Assembly: GCA_963698265.1 (NCBI GenBank)
Contig: CAVOQC010000004.1
Location: forward strand, 434,001-498,000
Reading direction: 5' to 3'
DNA from: FEB-7 sp963698265
GTDB taxonomy: Bacteria; Pseudomonadota; Gammaproteobacteria; Burkholderiales; Usitatibacteraceae
Length of the DNA: 64,000 nucleotides
Shown here one piece after another: positions 17,644-26,867 of the stretch. A model generated the notes under the pieces. That model was given only the letters and a program-made list of their open reading frames with translations, was not told where the DNA came from and did not search any database. The position numbers and the translations under genes were made by a program. Numbering within the stretch: the stretch's first letter is position 1; every line of letters starts with the position of its first letter.

Positions 17644-18077
17644 TGGCCCGCCCCGAAGCGCATCGCCGCGCCGACTACCCGCACGCCCGGGACATCGCCA
17701 CGCGCTGGATGGACAACGACGCGTACGGGCACGTGAACAACGTCGTCCACTACGCGTACTTCGACACGGTCGTGAACGACTGGCTCATCCGGCAGGGGCT
17801 GCTCGACGTGCGTGAGGGGGCGATCATCGGCCTGGTGGTGGAGACCGGCTGCCATTACTTCGACTCGCTCACCTACCCGGAGACCGTGACCGCGGCGATG
17901 CGCGTGGCGCACGTCGGCAACTCGAGCGTGCGCTACGAGGTCGCCCTGTTCGGCGAGGGCAAGGACAGCGCCGCGGCCCAGGGGCACTTCGTGCACGTGT
18001 ATGTCGACCGCGTCACGCGTCGGCCCACGGCGCTGCCCCAGGCCTGGAGGCGCGCGCTCGAGGCGCTCAGGCGGTGA
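17643..18077 (+). CDS. Hotdog-fold acyl-CoA thioesterase (4HBT family)
   Basis: 144 aa with the 4-hydroxybenzoyl-CoA thioesterase layout: TRWMDNDAYGHVNNVVHYAYF carries the active-site Asp and the DxxGHVNN hotdog motif. Hydrolyses a fatty or aromatic acyl-CoA; substrate not readable. ATG overlaps the patatin stop by one base, so the lipase and thioesterase are likely co-translated and may act in lipid turnover. The 3' end overlaps the convergent esterase gene by 11 nt. Confidence 0.88.
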   Translation: MARPEAHRRADYPHARDIATRWMDNDAYGHVNNVVHYAYFDTVVNDWLIRQGLLDVREGAIIGLVVETGCHYFDSLTYPETVTAAMRVAHVGNSSVRYEVALFGEGKDSAAAQGHFVHVYVDRVTRRPTALPQAWRRALEALRR

Positions 18078-18750
18078 GCATCGGGCCCACGTAGCGGGCG
18101 GCGAGCCAGCGCGAGATCGCCGTCACCTCCTCGGCGCAGACCGAATGGGGCATCGGGTAGTCGTGCCACTCGGGCGAATGGCCGCGCGCGACGAGTGCCG
18201 CGCGTGAGGCTTGCGCGAGCGCGAGCGGCACCACCGGGTCCTCCCTGCCGTGCGCCATGAAGATCGGCACAGAGGCGTTTTCGTCCGCGCTCTCGCGCTC
18301 CAAGGTCTCTGCGAGCGGCAGGTAGGTCGACAGCGCGAGAATCCCGGCGAGCGATTGCGTGTGCCGCAGGCCCGCATGCAGCGCGATCGCCCCGCCCTGC
18401 GAGAATCCCGCGAGGACTATCCGGTCCGCGGCGACGCCCCGCGATTTCTCCCGGGCGAGAAAGGCCTCCACCTGCGCCTGGGACTGGCGAATGCCGGCCT
18501 CGTCGGGCAAGCGCCCGATGTCGGCCATCGCGATGTCGTACCAGGCGCGCATGGCGTGGCCGTTGTTGATGGTGACCTGGCGCACCGGGGCATGGGGAAA
18601 GATGAAGCGCAGGGGCAGGTCCTCCGGCAGGTCGAGTTCGCGCACCAGCGGGACAAAATCCCAGCCGTCCGCTCCCAGGCCATGCAGCCAGAGGACGGTG
18701 CCCCGCGGATCGGCGCCGGTCGCGAGTTCGATGTGGGAGAGCAGTTCCAT
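18067..18750 (-). CDS. Phospholipase/carboxylesterase (EstB-like alpha/beta hydrolase)
   Basis: 227 aa from the ATG at 18750 (MELLSHIELATG). Oxyanion segment VLWLHGLGADGWDF, nucleophile elbow GFSQGGAI (Ser about residue 113), acidic residue in GREDPVVPL and catalytic His in YPMPHSVC. This is the small carboxylesterase / acyl-protein-thioesterase family, active on short acyl esters or lysophospholipids. Starts 2 nt after the mog stop. Confidence 0.9.
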   Translation of the reverse strand: MELLSHIELATGADPRGTVLWLHGLGADGWDFVPLVRELDLPEDLPLRFIFPHAPVRQVTINNGHAMRAWYDIAMADIGRLPDEAGIRQSQAQVEAFLAREKSRGVAADRIVLAGFSQGGAIALHAGLRHTQSLAGILALSTYLPLAETLERESADENASVPIFMAHGREDPVVPLALAQASRAALVARGHSPEWHDYPMPHSVCAEEVTAISRWLAARYVGPMLTA

Positions 18751-18752
18751 GG

Positions 18753-19367
18753 TCAGGTCTCGGCGGGGGTGTCGGGGGAGGGGCGGCGCAGGGCCGATTT
18801 CGGCCGGAAGGCCTTGACGATCTCCTCGCGCGTCTCGAGGTAGGGCCCGCCGATCAGGTCGATGCAATAGGGAACGGCCGCGAAGATCCCGTCCGCCCCC
18901 GCACGGCCCGGCGCGTCCTTCGTGCCCTCGAGGGTTTCGCGGATCGACTTCGGCTGCCCGGGGAGGTTCACGATGAGCGCGCCGCCGCGGATCACCGCAA
19001 CCTGCCGCGAAAGGATCGCCGTCGGCACGAACGCGAGGCTTATCCGGCGCATCTGCTCGCCGAATCCGGGAAGCACCTTGTCGGCGACCGCGAGCGTGGC
19101 CTCCGGCGTCACGTCGCGCGGCGCCGGCCCGGTGCCGCCCGTGGTGACCACGAGGTGGCAGCCGGCACGGTCCACGAGCTCGATCAGGGTCGCCTCGATG
19201 GTGGCGCGATCGTCGGGGATGAGGCGGCGCTCGAAGCGCACGGGATTGACCAGCGCGCCCGAAAGCCAGGCCTCGAGCGCCGGGATGCCTTCGTCGCGGT
19301 AGTCGCCGCGCGAGGCGCGGTCGCTCGTGGCCACCAGGCCGATGGTGACGGCGTCGGGGGCGCTCAT
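18753..19367 (-). CDS. mog: Molybdopterin adenylyltransferase
   Basis: 204 aa; adenylates molybdopterin before molybdenum insertion. MoCF/MogA motifs: TSDRASRGDYRDEGIPAL, VVTTGGTGPAPRDVTPEA (about 75-92), and VNLPGQPKSIRETLEG. The coxL-type molybdenum hydroxylase encoded at 44-47 kb needs this cofactor. ATG at 19367 overlaps the darP stop (ATGA). Confidence 0.92.
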   Translation of the reverse strand: MSAPDAVTIGLVATSDRASRGDYRDEGIPALEAWLSGALVNPVRFERRLIPDDRATIEATLIELVDRAGCHLVVTTGGTGPAPRDVTPEATLAVADKVLPGFGEQMRRISLAFVPTAILSRQVAVIRGGALIVNLPGQPKSIRETLEGTKDAPGRAGADGIFAAVPYCIDLIGGPYLETREEIVKAFRPKSALRRPSPDTPAET

Positions 19368-19876
19368 GGAACCTGCCTCTCCTGCTCCTGGAGAATGTCG
19401 TTGATCGCCTGGAAGAGTTCGCGGAAGCGCTTCGGCGGCCGGTCGGCGTCGCGCTCGAGGAGCGCGGCCTCGGCTAGCTCCCGCAGGTGGCGCACGTCGG
19501 CCAGCGGATATTCCTGCGCGAATCGCGCCACCGCCCCGGGCTCGGCGAGCATTTCCGTGCGCCAGCGCTCGGCCCGGTGGAAGAGGGCGGTCTGGCGATG
19601 CGTGGGCGCGTGCAGCGCCTCGATCTGGGCGGCGATCGTCACGGCATCGAGTTTGCGCATCAGCTTGCCTATGTACTGGAGCTGGCGGCGAACGGCCTCG
19701 TGCTTGGTCATCGTGCGGCACGCGACGACGGCCTCGCGCAGGCTCGGCGGCATCTCGATGCGGGCGAGCTGCTCCGCGGGCAGGCGCGTGAGCGCCTTGC
19801 CCGCGTCCTGCAGGTCGAGCATCTGCCGTTTGCGGCGGGTTTTGCTGATAAGATTCTCGTCGCTCATCTTGGTCAT
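19364..19876 (-). CDS. darP: Ribosome-associated protein DarP/YjgA (DUF615)
   Basis: 170 aa from ATG 19876; ATGs at 19867 and 19891 are also possible and no clear Shine-Dalgarno decides. Contains the family core SKTRRKRQMLDLQDAGKAL and KHEAVRRQLQYIGKLMR, with an all-helical C-terminus ending in FQAINDILQEQ. YjgA binds late 50S precursors. Transcribed divergently from pmbA, a common proteobacterial pairing, and overlaps mog by 4 nt. Confidence 0.9.
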   Translation of the reverse strand: MTKMSDENLISKTRRKRQMLDLQDAGKALTRLPAEQLARIEMPPSLREAVVACRTMTKHEAVRRQLQYIGKLMRKLDAVTIAAQIEALHAPTHRQTALFHRAERWRTEMLAEPGAVARFAQEYPLADVRHLRELAEAALLERDADRPPKRFRELFQAINDILQEQERQVP

Positions 19877-19956
19877 CAATGGCCGGTGCACGCGCGTTGC
19901 CGGGCCCGCAGGAGTTTAGAGGTTTTGGCGGCCGCGCGCGCGAACGGCGCATTGGC

Positions 19957-21327
19957 ATGCCACCGGAACCCATGCCCGATACCTCTGCCGCCCCGGCGCT
20001 TCCCCTCGACCGCGCCTCGCTCGAATCGACCGCCCTTCGCGCGCTGGAGCTTGCCCGCGCACGCGGCGCGAGCGACGCGGAGGCCGAGGTTTCCGCTTCC
20101 GTGGGCCAGTCCGTGACCGTTCGCCTGGGAGAAGTCGAAACCGTCGAGTACAACCGCGACAAGGCGCTCGCGATCACGGTGTACTTCGGGAAGCGTCGCG
20201 GCAATGCGAGCACATCGGACCTCTCGCCCGAGTCCATCGGTCGCACGGTGGAGGCGGCCTGCGCCATCGCGCGCCACACCGCGCTGGACGAGGCGGCGGG
20301 GCTGCCGGAACCCCGCAGGCTCTACCGCGGCGAGGCGCCGGACCTGGACCTGTGTCATCCGTGGAACCTCCCGGTGGACTCGGCCATCGCGCTTGCGCGC
20401 GAGACGGAGGATGCGGCGCGGGCGGTGGACGCCCGGATCACCAATTCGGAAGGCGCGACGGTGTCGTCCTCGGACGTGGACTTCGTCTTCGCGAATTCGC
20501 TCGGTTTCGTCGGCGGCTTCCCGTCCTCGCGTGCGAGCATCGCCTGCGGCGTGCTCGCTTCGGAGGCTGCGGCGATGCAGCGCGACTACTGGTACTCCTC
20601 GGAGCGCGACCCCGCCCGGCTCGAGGCGGCCGCGGCCGTGGGCCGCCGCGCCGGCGAGCGCGCCGTGCGCCGCCTCGGCGCCCGGCGCGTGTCGACAGCC
20701 GACGTGCCCGTGCTCTTCGAGGCCAACGTGGCGGGCTCCCTCATCGGCCATTTCGTCTCCGCCGCGAGCGGTTCGAGCCTCTACCGCCGCTCGTCCTTCC
20801 TCGTCGACACGGCCGGCCAGCCCGTATTCTCCCCGATCGTGCACCTCGACGAGGAGCCGCACCAACCGGGCGCCATGTCGAGCGGCTGGTTCGACGGCGA
20901 GGGCGTGGCCACCTCCGCGCGCCGCGTGATCGACGCGGGAATCCTCACCGGCTACTTCCTGTCGACCTATTCGGCGCGAAAGCTCGGGCTGGAGACGACC
21001 GGCAATGCCGGCGGCAGCCACAATCTCGCGCTGCAACCGGGGAACGACGATTTCGCGGCACTCGTGCGCAGGATGGGCCGCGGCCTCGTGGTGACCGAAC
21101 TCATGGGGCAGGGCGTGAATCCCGTGAACGGGGACTACTCGCGAGGCGCGGTGGGCTTCTGGGTCGAAGGCGGCGAGATCCGCTATCCCGTGGAAGAGGT
21201 GACCATCGCGGGAAACCTGCGCGAAATGTACCGCGGCATCGTCGCCATCGGTCGCGACGTCCTCGTTCGCGGGGCGAAGTCCACCGGCTCCATCCTCGTG
21301 GAGCGCATGACCGTCGCCGGTCATTGA
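19957..21327 (+). CDS. pmbA: Metalloprotease PmbA/TldE
   Basis: About 456 aa from ATG 19957 (or 451 from 19972). TldE subunit of the TldD/TldE protease that processes peptides. Conserved VRLGEVETVEYNRDKALAITVY, SSGWFDGEGVATSARRVIDAGILTGYFLSTYSARKLG, and GVNPVNGDYSRGAVGFWVEGGEI near the C-terminus. No tldD is in the window. Confidence 0.94.
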   Translation: MPPEPMPDTSAAPALPLDRASLESTALRALELARARGASDAEAEVSASVGQSVTVRLGEVETVEYNRDKALAITVYFGKRRGNASTSDLSPESIGRTVEAACAIARHTALDEAAGLPEPRRLYRGEAPDLDLCHPWNLPVDSAIALARETEDAARAVDARITNSEGATVSSSDVDFVFANSLGFVGGFPSSRASIACGVLASEAAAMQRDYWYSSERDPARLEAAAAVGRRAGERAVRRLGARRVSTADVPVLFEANVAGSLIGHFVSAASGSSLYRRSSFLVDTAGQPVFSPIVHLDEEPHQPGAMSSGWFDGEGVATSARRVIDAGILTGYFLSTYSARKLGLETTGNAGGSHNLALQPGNDDFAALVRRMGRGLVVTELMGQGVNPVNGDYSRGAVGFWVEGGEIRYPVEEVTIAGNLREMYRGIVAIGRDVLVRGAKSTGSILVERMTVAGH

Positions 21328-21443
21328 GCGCGCGGTCCCGGCCCTTTCGCGCCGGTCGATTCTGGTAGGCTTTGCCGCGTTCCCGCCGCGGGTTGAAGCC
21401 TTCGCCAGCGGGCCCGGCACCATCAACCACCGAGGAGAATCGG

Positions 21444-22538
21444 ATGCAGCGCAGAAAATTCCTGAACGGCGCAGGCGCAGGCATGGCCGGCATCCTGGCC
21501 GCGGGCGCGGCGCCCGCCTTTGCCCAGGGCGCGGGCGAGATCAAGTGGCGCCTCGCGTCGAGCTTCCCGAAGAGCCTGGACACGATCTACGGCGCCTCGG
21601 AAGCGATGTCGAAGCGCGTTGCCGCGGCCACCGGCGGCAAGTTCCAGATCCAGGTGTTCGCCGCGGGCGAGATCGTGCCGCCGCTGCAGGTCCTCGACGC
21701 GGTCCAGAACGGCACCGTTCACGCGGGACACACCGCGCCCTACTACTACTGGGGCAAGGATGCCGCCTTCGCGCTGGACACCGCCATCCCCTTCGGCCTG
21801 ACGGCACGGCAGATGAACGCCTGGCAGATCTTCGGCGGCGGGCTCGAGCTCTTCCGCGAGTTCTACAAGGGCTACAACATCCACAACATCCCCTGCGGCA
21901 ACACCGGCGCGCAGATGGGCGGGTGGTACCGCAAGGAGATCAGGAAGGCCGCCGACATGAAGGGCCTCAAGATGCGCATCGGGGGCTTCGCGGGCAAGGT
22001 GATGGAGAAGCTCGGCGTCGTCCCGCAGCAGCTCGCCGCCGGGGACATCTATCCCGCGCTCGAGAAAGGGACCATCGACGCGGTCGAGTGGGTGGGCCCG
22101 TACGACGACGAGAAGCTCGGCTTCAACAAGGTCGCCAAGTACTACTACTACCCCGGCTGGTGGGAAGGCGGCCCGCAGCTGGACCTCTACGTGAACCTGA
22201 AGGAGTGGGACAAGCTCTCGAAGGAGTACCAGAACATTCTCGAGGCGGCGTGCTGGGAGGCCAACACCTGGATGCTCGCCAAGTACGACGCCCAGAATCC
22301 CGCGGCGCTGAAGCGCCTGGTGGCGGGCGGCACCCAGCTTCGCGCCTTTCCGCGCGAGACGATGGTGGCCGCCTACAAGGCGGCGCTCGAGGTCTACAAG
22401 GAAGCCGGCGAGAAGAGTCCCGCCTTCAAGAGGATCTACGAATCGATGGCGGCGTTCCGCAGCGAACAGCTGCTCTGGTTCCGCGTGGCGGAGAAGGGCT
22501 TCGACGACTTCATGCACGGCATCGGGTCGATCAAGTAG
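21444..22538 (+). CDS. TRAP transporter substrate-binding protein (TakP-like)
   Basis: 364-aa periplasmic DctP-family protein. The N-terminus has a twin-arginine motif (MQRRKFLNG) and ends in APAFAQ, suggesting Tat export. Core IKWRLASSFPKSLDTIYGA and the ligand-anchor Arg in LKMRIGGFAGKVMEKLGV; the many Trp/Tyr residues (AVEWVGPYDDEKLG, YYYYPGWWEGG) resemble alpha-keto-acid binders such as TakP. ATG 21444 has a strong GAGGAGA. It ends 3 bp from the convergent permease gene. Confidence 0.92.
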   Translation: MQRRKFLNGAGAGMAGILAAGAAPAFAQGAGEIKWRLASSFPKSLDTIYGASEAMSKRVAAATGGKFQIQVFAAGEIVPPLQVLDAVQNGTVHAGHTAPYYYWGKDAAFALDTAIPFGLTARQMNAWQIFGGGLELFREFYKGYNIHNIPCGNTGAQMGGWYRKEIRKAADMKGLKMRIGGFAGKVMEKLGVVPQQLAAGDIYPALEKGTIDAVEWVGPYDDEKLGFNKVAKYYYYPGWWEGGPQLDLYVNLKEWDKLSKEYQNILEAACWEANTWMLAKYDAQNPAALKRLVAGGTQLRAFPRETMVAAYKAALEVYKEAGEKSPAFKRIYESMAAFRSEQLLWFRVAEKGFDDFMHGIGSIK

Positions 22539-22541
22539 GGG

Positions 22542-24368
22542 CTACTTGCCGCCGCGAAGCACCCGCTCGATCTCCTCGGCGGCCTTTTCCTCGGACGTCT
22601 TCTCCCGGCCGCGGCCCTTGGCGGGTGCGCTCCCGGGCGAGCCGCCCTCGAGCGCGCGCTCGGTCGCCGCGGCGGGATCCCCGTCGGTCGGCGGCACTCC
22701 GGGCCCGCGCAGGTCCCGCATCAGGTCGTTCGCCTGGGTTCCCTGGTCGACTTCGGGAATGTCGAACCGGATCGTCGCGGGGTCCGCCTTGGGCGCCTCG
22801 TCCTTGTACACCATGACCATCTGCGGAAAGGCGATCACGAGTCCGACCATCACCATCTGGATAGCCACGAACGGCACGGCGCCCCAGTAGATCTGCCCGG
22901 TCGTGACGGGCGCGGTGCGCCTTCCGGTGACCTTGTCGAGGTACTCCCTGGCCGGCGCGACGCTCCTCAAATAGAAGAGCGCGAAGCCGAAGGGCGGATG
23001 CATGAACGAGGTCTGCATGTTCACCCCCAGCAGGATTCCGAACCAGATCAGGTCGATGCCGAGCTTCTCCGCCACGGGCACGAGGAGCGGAACGATGATG
23101 AACGCGAGCTCGAAGAAGTCGAGAAAGAAGGCGAGCAGGAAGACGAGGACGTTCACCGCGATGAGGAAACCGATCTGCCCGCCAGGGAGGTTCGCGAGGA
23201 GTTCCTCGACCCACTTGTGGCCGTCGATGCCGTAGAAGGTGAGGCTGAAGACCCGCGCGCCGATGAGGATGAAGAGCACGAAGGTGGAGAGCTTCGCCGT
23301 CGTGTCCATCGCCTGGCGGAGCAACCCGAACGAGAGCCTGCGCCTCGCCACCGCCATCGCGAGCGCCCCGGCCGCTCCCATGGCGCCGCCCTCGGTGGGC
23401 GTCGCCCAGCCGAGGAAGATCGTGCCCAGGACGAGAAAGATGAGGCCGAGCGGCGGGACGAGCACAAAGATCACCTGCTGCGCCAGGCGCGACAGGACTC
23501 CGAAGCGCAGCAGGCCGTTGGCGAGGGCGAGGACGAACGCGAAGGTGGCGCCCGCGCCGGCGGCGAGTACCAGCCGCTCGTCCAAGTGCGCCTCCGGGTA
23601 GCGCTCCAGGTACCAGAGACGGTCGAAGGCCACGGCGACCGCCGCCGAGGCCGCCACGAGGAGGGCGAGCGAGGTCGTGCCGGCGGATCCGTCGGCCTCC
23701 TTGAGCGTGCGCGCTTCCGGCGGCAGCGCGGGCGCCCACGCGGGCTTCACCACCGCCACGCCGATGGTGTAGAGGGCGTAGAGGCCCGTGAGGACGAGCC
23801 CGGGGATGATCGCACCGGCGTACATGTCGCCCACGGAGCGGCCCAGCTGGTCGGCCATGATGATGAGCACGATCGACGGCGGGATGATCTGCGCGAGCGT
23901 GCCCGAGGCGGCGATGACCCCGGTCGCGAACCGCCGGTCGTAGCCGTAGCGCAGCATGATCGGCAGCGATATGAGTCCCATCGAGATGACCGAGGCGGCC
24001 ACTACGCCCGTGGTCGCCGCGAGCAGCGCGCCCACGAAGATCACCGCGAATCCGAGCCCGCCACGGAGCGACCCGAAGACCTGGCCTATGGTGTCGAGGA
24101 GATCCTCGGCCATGCCGCTTCGCTCGAGCACCAGGCCCATGAAGGTGAAGAAGGGCACCGCGAGGAGCGTCTCGTTCGACATGATCCCCCAGACCCTTTC
24201 CGGGAGCGCCTGGAAGAGTTCGGGGCGCAGCAGCCCCAGCTCGATGCCGACCAGCCCGAAGAATATCCCGTTGGCGGCGAGCGCAAACGCGACGGGATAG
24301 CCCAGCAGGAGGAACGCCACCAGCGCCGCGAACATGATCGGCGCGAGGTTGTGTGCGAGGAACTCCAT
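22542..24368 (-). CDS. dctM: TRAP transporter large permease DctM
   Basis: 608 aa; multi-span sodium/solute symporter subunit. Typical start MEFLAHNLAPIMFAALVAF and conserved blocks VPFFTFMGLVLERSG, SGTLAQIIPPSI, GTIFLGWATPTEGGAMG and MQTSFMHPPFG. It exceeds the usual 430 aa because of an extra region of about 75 residues with added hydrophobic stretches (about 245-330) and a charged cytoplasmic tail of about 75 residues ending EEIERVLRGGK. Its start overlaps the dctQ stop by 1 nt. Confidence 0.93.
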   Translation of the reverse strand: MEFLAHNLAPIMFAALVAFLLLGYPVAFALAANGIFFGLVGIELGLLRPELFQALPERVWGIMSNETLLAVPFFTFMGLVLERSGMAEDLLDTIGQVFGSLRGGLGFAVIFVGALLAATTGVVAASVISMGLISLPIMLRYGYDRRFATGVIAASGTLAQIIPPSIVLIIMADQLGRSVGDMYAGAIIPGLVLTGLYALYTIGVAVVKPAWAPALPPEARTLKEADGSAGTTSLALLVAASAAVAVAFDRLWYLERYPEAHLDERLVLAAGAGATFAFVLALANGLLRFGVLSRLAQQVIFVLVPPLGLIFLVLGTIFLGWATPTEGGAMGAAGALAMAVARRRLSFGLLRQAMDTTAKLSTFVLFILIGARVFSLTFYGIDGHKWVEELLANLPGGQIGFLIAVNVLVFLLAFFLDFFELAFIIVPLLVPVAEKLGIDLIWFGILLGVNMQTSFMHPPFGFALFYLRSVAPAREYLDKVTGRRTAPVTTGQIYWGAVPFVAIQMVMVGLVIAFPQMVMVYKDEAPKADPATIRFDIPEVDQGTQANDLMRDLRGPGVPPTDGDPAAATERALEGGSPGSAPAKGRGREKTSEEKAAEEIERVLRGGK

Positions 24369-24958
24369 CAGGGCCGGTTCTCCGCGATCCTGCGGTTCTC
24401 CTCGGCGAGTTCCTGCTCCGCGGCGCGATCGTGCGGCGACAGGCCGGGGTCGGGCGCGTGGCCGCGCAGGAACCCGATGCGCTTGACGAGCTCCGAGAGG
24501 CCCTGCAGCGCGAGCAGCGAGAAGCCGATGGGCACGAGCAGGCGCGCGGGCCAGATCACGAGCCCGCCGGCGCTGCCGGAGATCTCCTCGTGCACCCAGG
24601 TGCGCACGAAGATGGGCCACGAAAGGTAGACGAATACCAGCGCCATGGGCAGCAGGAAGAAGACCGTGCCGAAGACGTCGATCCAGGCCTGGGTGCGGCG
24701 CGAGAAGCGGCCGGCGACCACGTCGATCCTCACATGCTCGTTCCTGAGCAGCGTATATCCGGCGCAGAGGAGAAAAATCGCCGAGAAGAGGTACCACTGC
24801 GCCTCGAGGAACGCGTTGGAGCTGTAGTTGAAGACCTTGCGCACGATCGCGTTCAACGCGCTCACCACGACCGCCACGAGGACGAGCCAGTACACACACT
24901 TGCCGACGCGCTCGTTCAGCCGATCGATCCACCGGGAAATTCTCAGCATTGCGTCCAT
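24368..24958 (-). CDS. dctQ: TRAP transporter small permease DctQ
   Basis: 196 aa from ATG 24958 with GGAGGAGA immediately upstream. Four transmembrane segments (about 22-42, 55-72, 95-118, 140-162) with the family's NAFLEAQWYLFSAIFLL and RIDVVAGRFSRRTQAWID. Pairs with DctM to form the membrane unit that accepts ligand from the binding protein at 21444-22538. The charged C-terminus (AEQELAEENRRIAENRP) is cytoplasmic. Confidence 0.92.
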   Translation of the reverse strand: MDAMLRISRWIDRLNERVGKCVYWLVLVAVVVSALNAIVRKVFNYSSNAFLEAQWYLFSAIFLLCAGYTLLRNEHVRIDVVAGRFSRRTQAWIDVFGTVFFLLPMALVFVYLSWPIFVRTWVHEEISGSAGGLVIWPARLLVPIGFSLLALQGLSELVKRIGFLRGHAPDPGLSPHDRAAEQELAEENRRIAENRP

Positions 24959-25117
24959 CGCTTCTCCTCCGTCCCTGCCGCGGCACACGTCCGCCGCCTC
25001 CGGCCGGCTGGGGCGATTATAGGGGAGGGTGCCGGGAGGCCGGAGCGACCGGCCTGCGTGCTAGAATCCTCCACGCTTTCAATCACTTCCCGAGGCCCCG
25101 GCAGCGCCGGGCCGACC

Positions 25118-26392
25118 ATGTTCCCCGATACCCACACCATCGCCGCGGTTGATCCCGAAATCTGGCAGGCCATCCAGGACGAGTGCCGCCGCCAGGAGGA
25201 CGGCATCGAGCTGATCGCTTCCGAGAACTACGCGAGCCCCGCGGTGCTGGCCGCGCAGGGCACGCCGCTTACCAACAAGTACGCGGAAGGCTATCCCGGC
25301 AAGCGCTACTACGGCGGCTGCGAGTTCGTGGACGTGGCCGAGAGCCTCGCCATCGCGCGCGTGAAGAAGCTCTTCGGCGCCGAATACGCCAACGTCCAGC
25401 CGCACTCCGGATCGCAGGCGAACCAGGCCGTGTACATGGCGATGTTGAAGCCCGGCGACACGATCCTCGGCATGTCGCTCGCCCACGGTGGCCACCTCAC
25501 GCACGGGGCCGCGGTGAATCTCTCCGGCAAGCTCTACCACTCGGTGGCCTACGGGCTTGGCGAAACCGAGGAGATCGACTACGACCAGGTGCGAGACCGC
25601 GCGCGCGAGTTCAATCCGCGCATGATCGTTGCGGGCGCCTCGGCCTACGCGCTGCGCGCCGACTGGCAGCGCTTCCGGGACATCGCGGACGAGGTCGGGG
25701 CGATGCTGATGGTCGACATGGCGCACTACGCGGGGCTTGTCGCCGCGGGGCTCTACCCGAACCCGGTGGGCATCGCCGATTTCGTGACCAGCACGACGCA
25801 CAAGACGCTGCGCGGGCCGCGCGGCGGCGTGATCCTCGCCGCGGCAGAGCACGAGAAGGCGCTCAACTCGGCCATCTTTCCGGCGATCCAGGGCGGGCCG
25901 CTGATGCACGTCATCGCCGCCAAGGCGGTCGCCTTCCGGGAGGCGCTCGAGCCGGCCTTCAAGTCCTACCAGGCGCAAGTGCTCGCGAACGCGCAGCGCA
26001 TGGCCGCCACCCTGGCCGGACGGGGCCTGCGGATAGTCTCGGGAAGGACCGAAAGCCACCTCTTCCTCGTCGACCTGCGCGCCAAGAAGGTGACCGGCAA
26101 GGACGCCGAAGCCACGCTCGGAGAAGCCCATATCACCGTCAACAAGAACGCCATCCCGAACGATCCGGAAAAGCCCTTCGTTACGAGCGGGATACGCGTG
26201 GGCTCTCCCGCCATGACGACGCGCGGCTTCGGCGAGACGGAAGCGGCCGCGGTGGCCAACCTCATCGCCGACGCGCTCGAGGCGCGCGGCGATGCGGCGC
26301 GGCTCTCCGCCATCCGCGAGCAGGTGAACGCGCTGTGCGCGCGTTTCCCCGTGTACGGTCCCGCCATGCGGGCATCCTATGGCCTCGCCTGA
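25118..26392 (+). CDS. glyA: Serine hydroxymethyltransferase
   Basis: 424-aa PLP enzyme converting serine plus tetrahydrofolate to glycine plus methylene-THF. IELIASENYASPAVL, GKRYYGGCEFVD, HSGSQANQAVY and the PLP-lysine block TSTTHKTLRGPRGG (about residue 230). TAGAAT at 25062 is a possible -10 without a good -35. Followed by nrdR 21 nt downstream, an order widely conserved in proteobacteria. Confidence 0.98.
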   Translation: MFPDTHTIAAVDPEIWQAIQDECRRQEDGIELIASENYASPAVLAAQGTPLTNKYAEGYPGKRYYGGCEFVDVAESLAIARVKKLFGAEYANVQPHSGSQANQAVYMAMLKPGDTILGMSLAHGGHLTHGAAVNLSGKLYHSVAYGLGETEEIDYDQVRDRAREFNPRMIVAGASAYALRADWQRFRDIADEVGAMLMVDMAHYAGLVAAGLYPNPVGIADFVTSTTHKTLRGPRGGVILAAAEHEKALNSAIFPAIQGGPLMHVIAAKAVAFREALEPAFKSYQAQVLANAQRMAATLAGRGLRIVSGRTESHLFLVDLRAKKVTGKDAEATLGEAHITVNKNAIPNDPEKPFVTSGIRVGSPAMTTRGFGETEAAAVANLIADALEARGDAARLSAIREQVNALCARFPVYGPAMRASYGLA

Positions 26393-26413
26393 GAGGCGCC
26401 GGGAGCCAGTGCG

Positions 26414-26866
26414 ATGAAATGCCCCTTCTGCGGCGCCGAGGACACGCAGGTCATCGACTCGCGCGTGAGCGAGGAGGGCGATTCAATCCGCCGGCGCCGA
26501 CGCTGCCAGGTGTGCGCGAAGCGCTTCACGACCTACGAGACGGCGGAGCTGCGCATGCCGCAGATCGTGAAGGGCAACGGCCAGCGCGAGGACTTCTCCT
26601 CCGCGAAGCTGCGCACCGGCTTCCAGCGTGCGCTGCACAAGCGGCCGGTCACGACGGAACTCGTGGACGCGGCGATCACCCGCATCGAGCAGAAGCTCCT
26701 GGCCCTGGGCGAGCGCGAGGTCGACTCGCGCCGGCTGGGCGAGATGGTGATGGAGGAGCTGCGAAAGCTCGACAAGGTGGCCTACATCCGCTTCGCGAGC
26801 GTCTACCGCAGCTTCTCGGATGTCGACGACTTCCGGGACGTCATCCGCGAGGTGCGGGACAAGTAG
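26414..26866 (+). CDS. nrdR: Transcriptional repressor NrdR
   Basis: 150 aa, the canonical length. N-terminal zinc ribbon with CPFCGAED and RRRRCQVCAKRFTTYE, then an ATP-cone domain (RMPQIVKGNGQREDFSSAKL onward). Represses ribonucleotide reductase genes in response to dATP/ATP. Lies between glyA and ribD; its stop is 1 nt before the ribD GTG. Confidence 0.97.
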   Translation: MKCPFCGAEDTQVIDSRVSEEGDSIRRRRRCQVCAKRFTTYETAELRMPQIVKGNGQREDFSSAKLRTGFQRALHKRPVTTELVDAAITRIEQKLLALGEREVDSRRLGEMVMEELRKLDKVAYIRFASVYRSFSDVDDFRDVIREVRDK

Positions 26867-26867
26867 G

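Noticed and set aside
22532..22548. CAAGTAG-GGG-CTACTTG inverted repeat between dctP-like and dctM genes
   Set aside because: It is simply two AAG-TAG gene ends facing each other; the stem is short and has no T-run.
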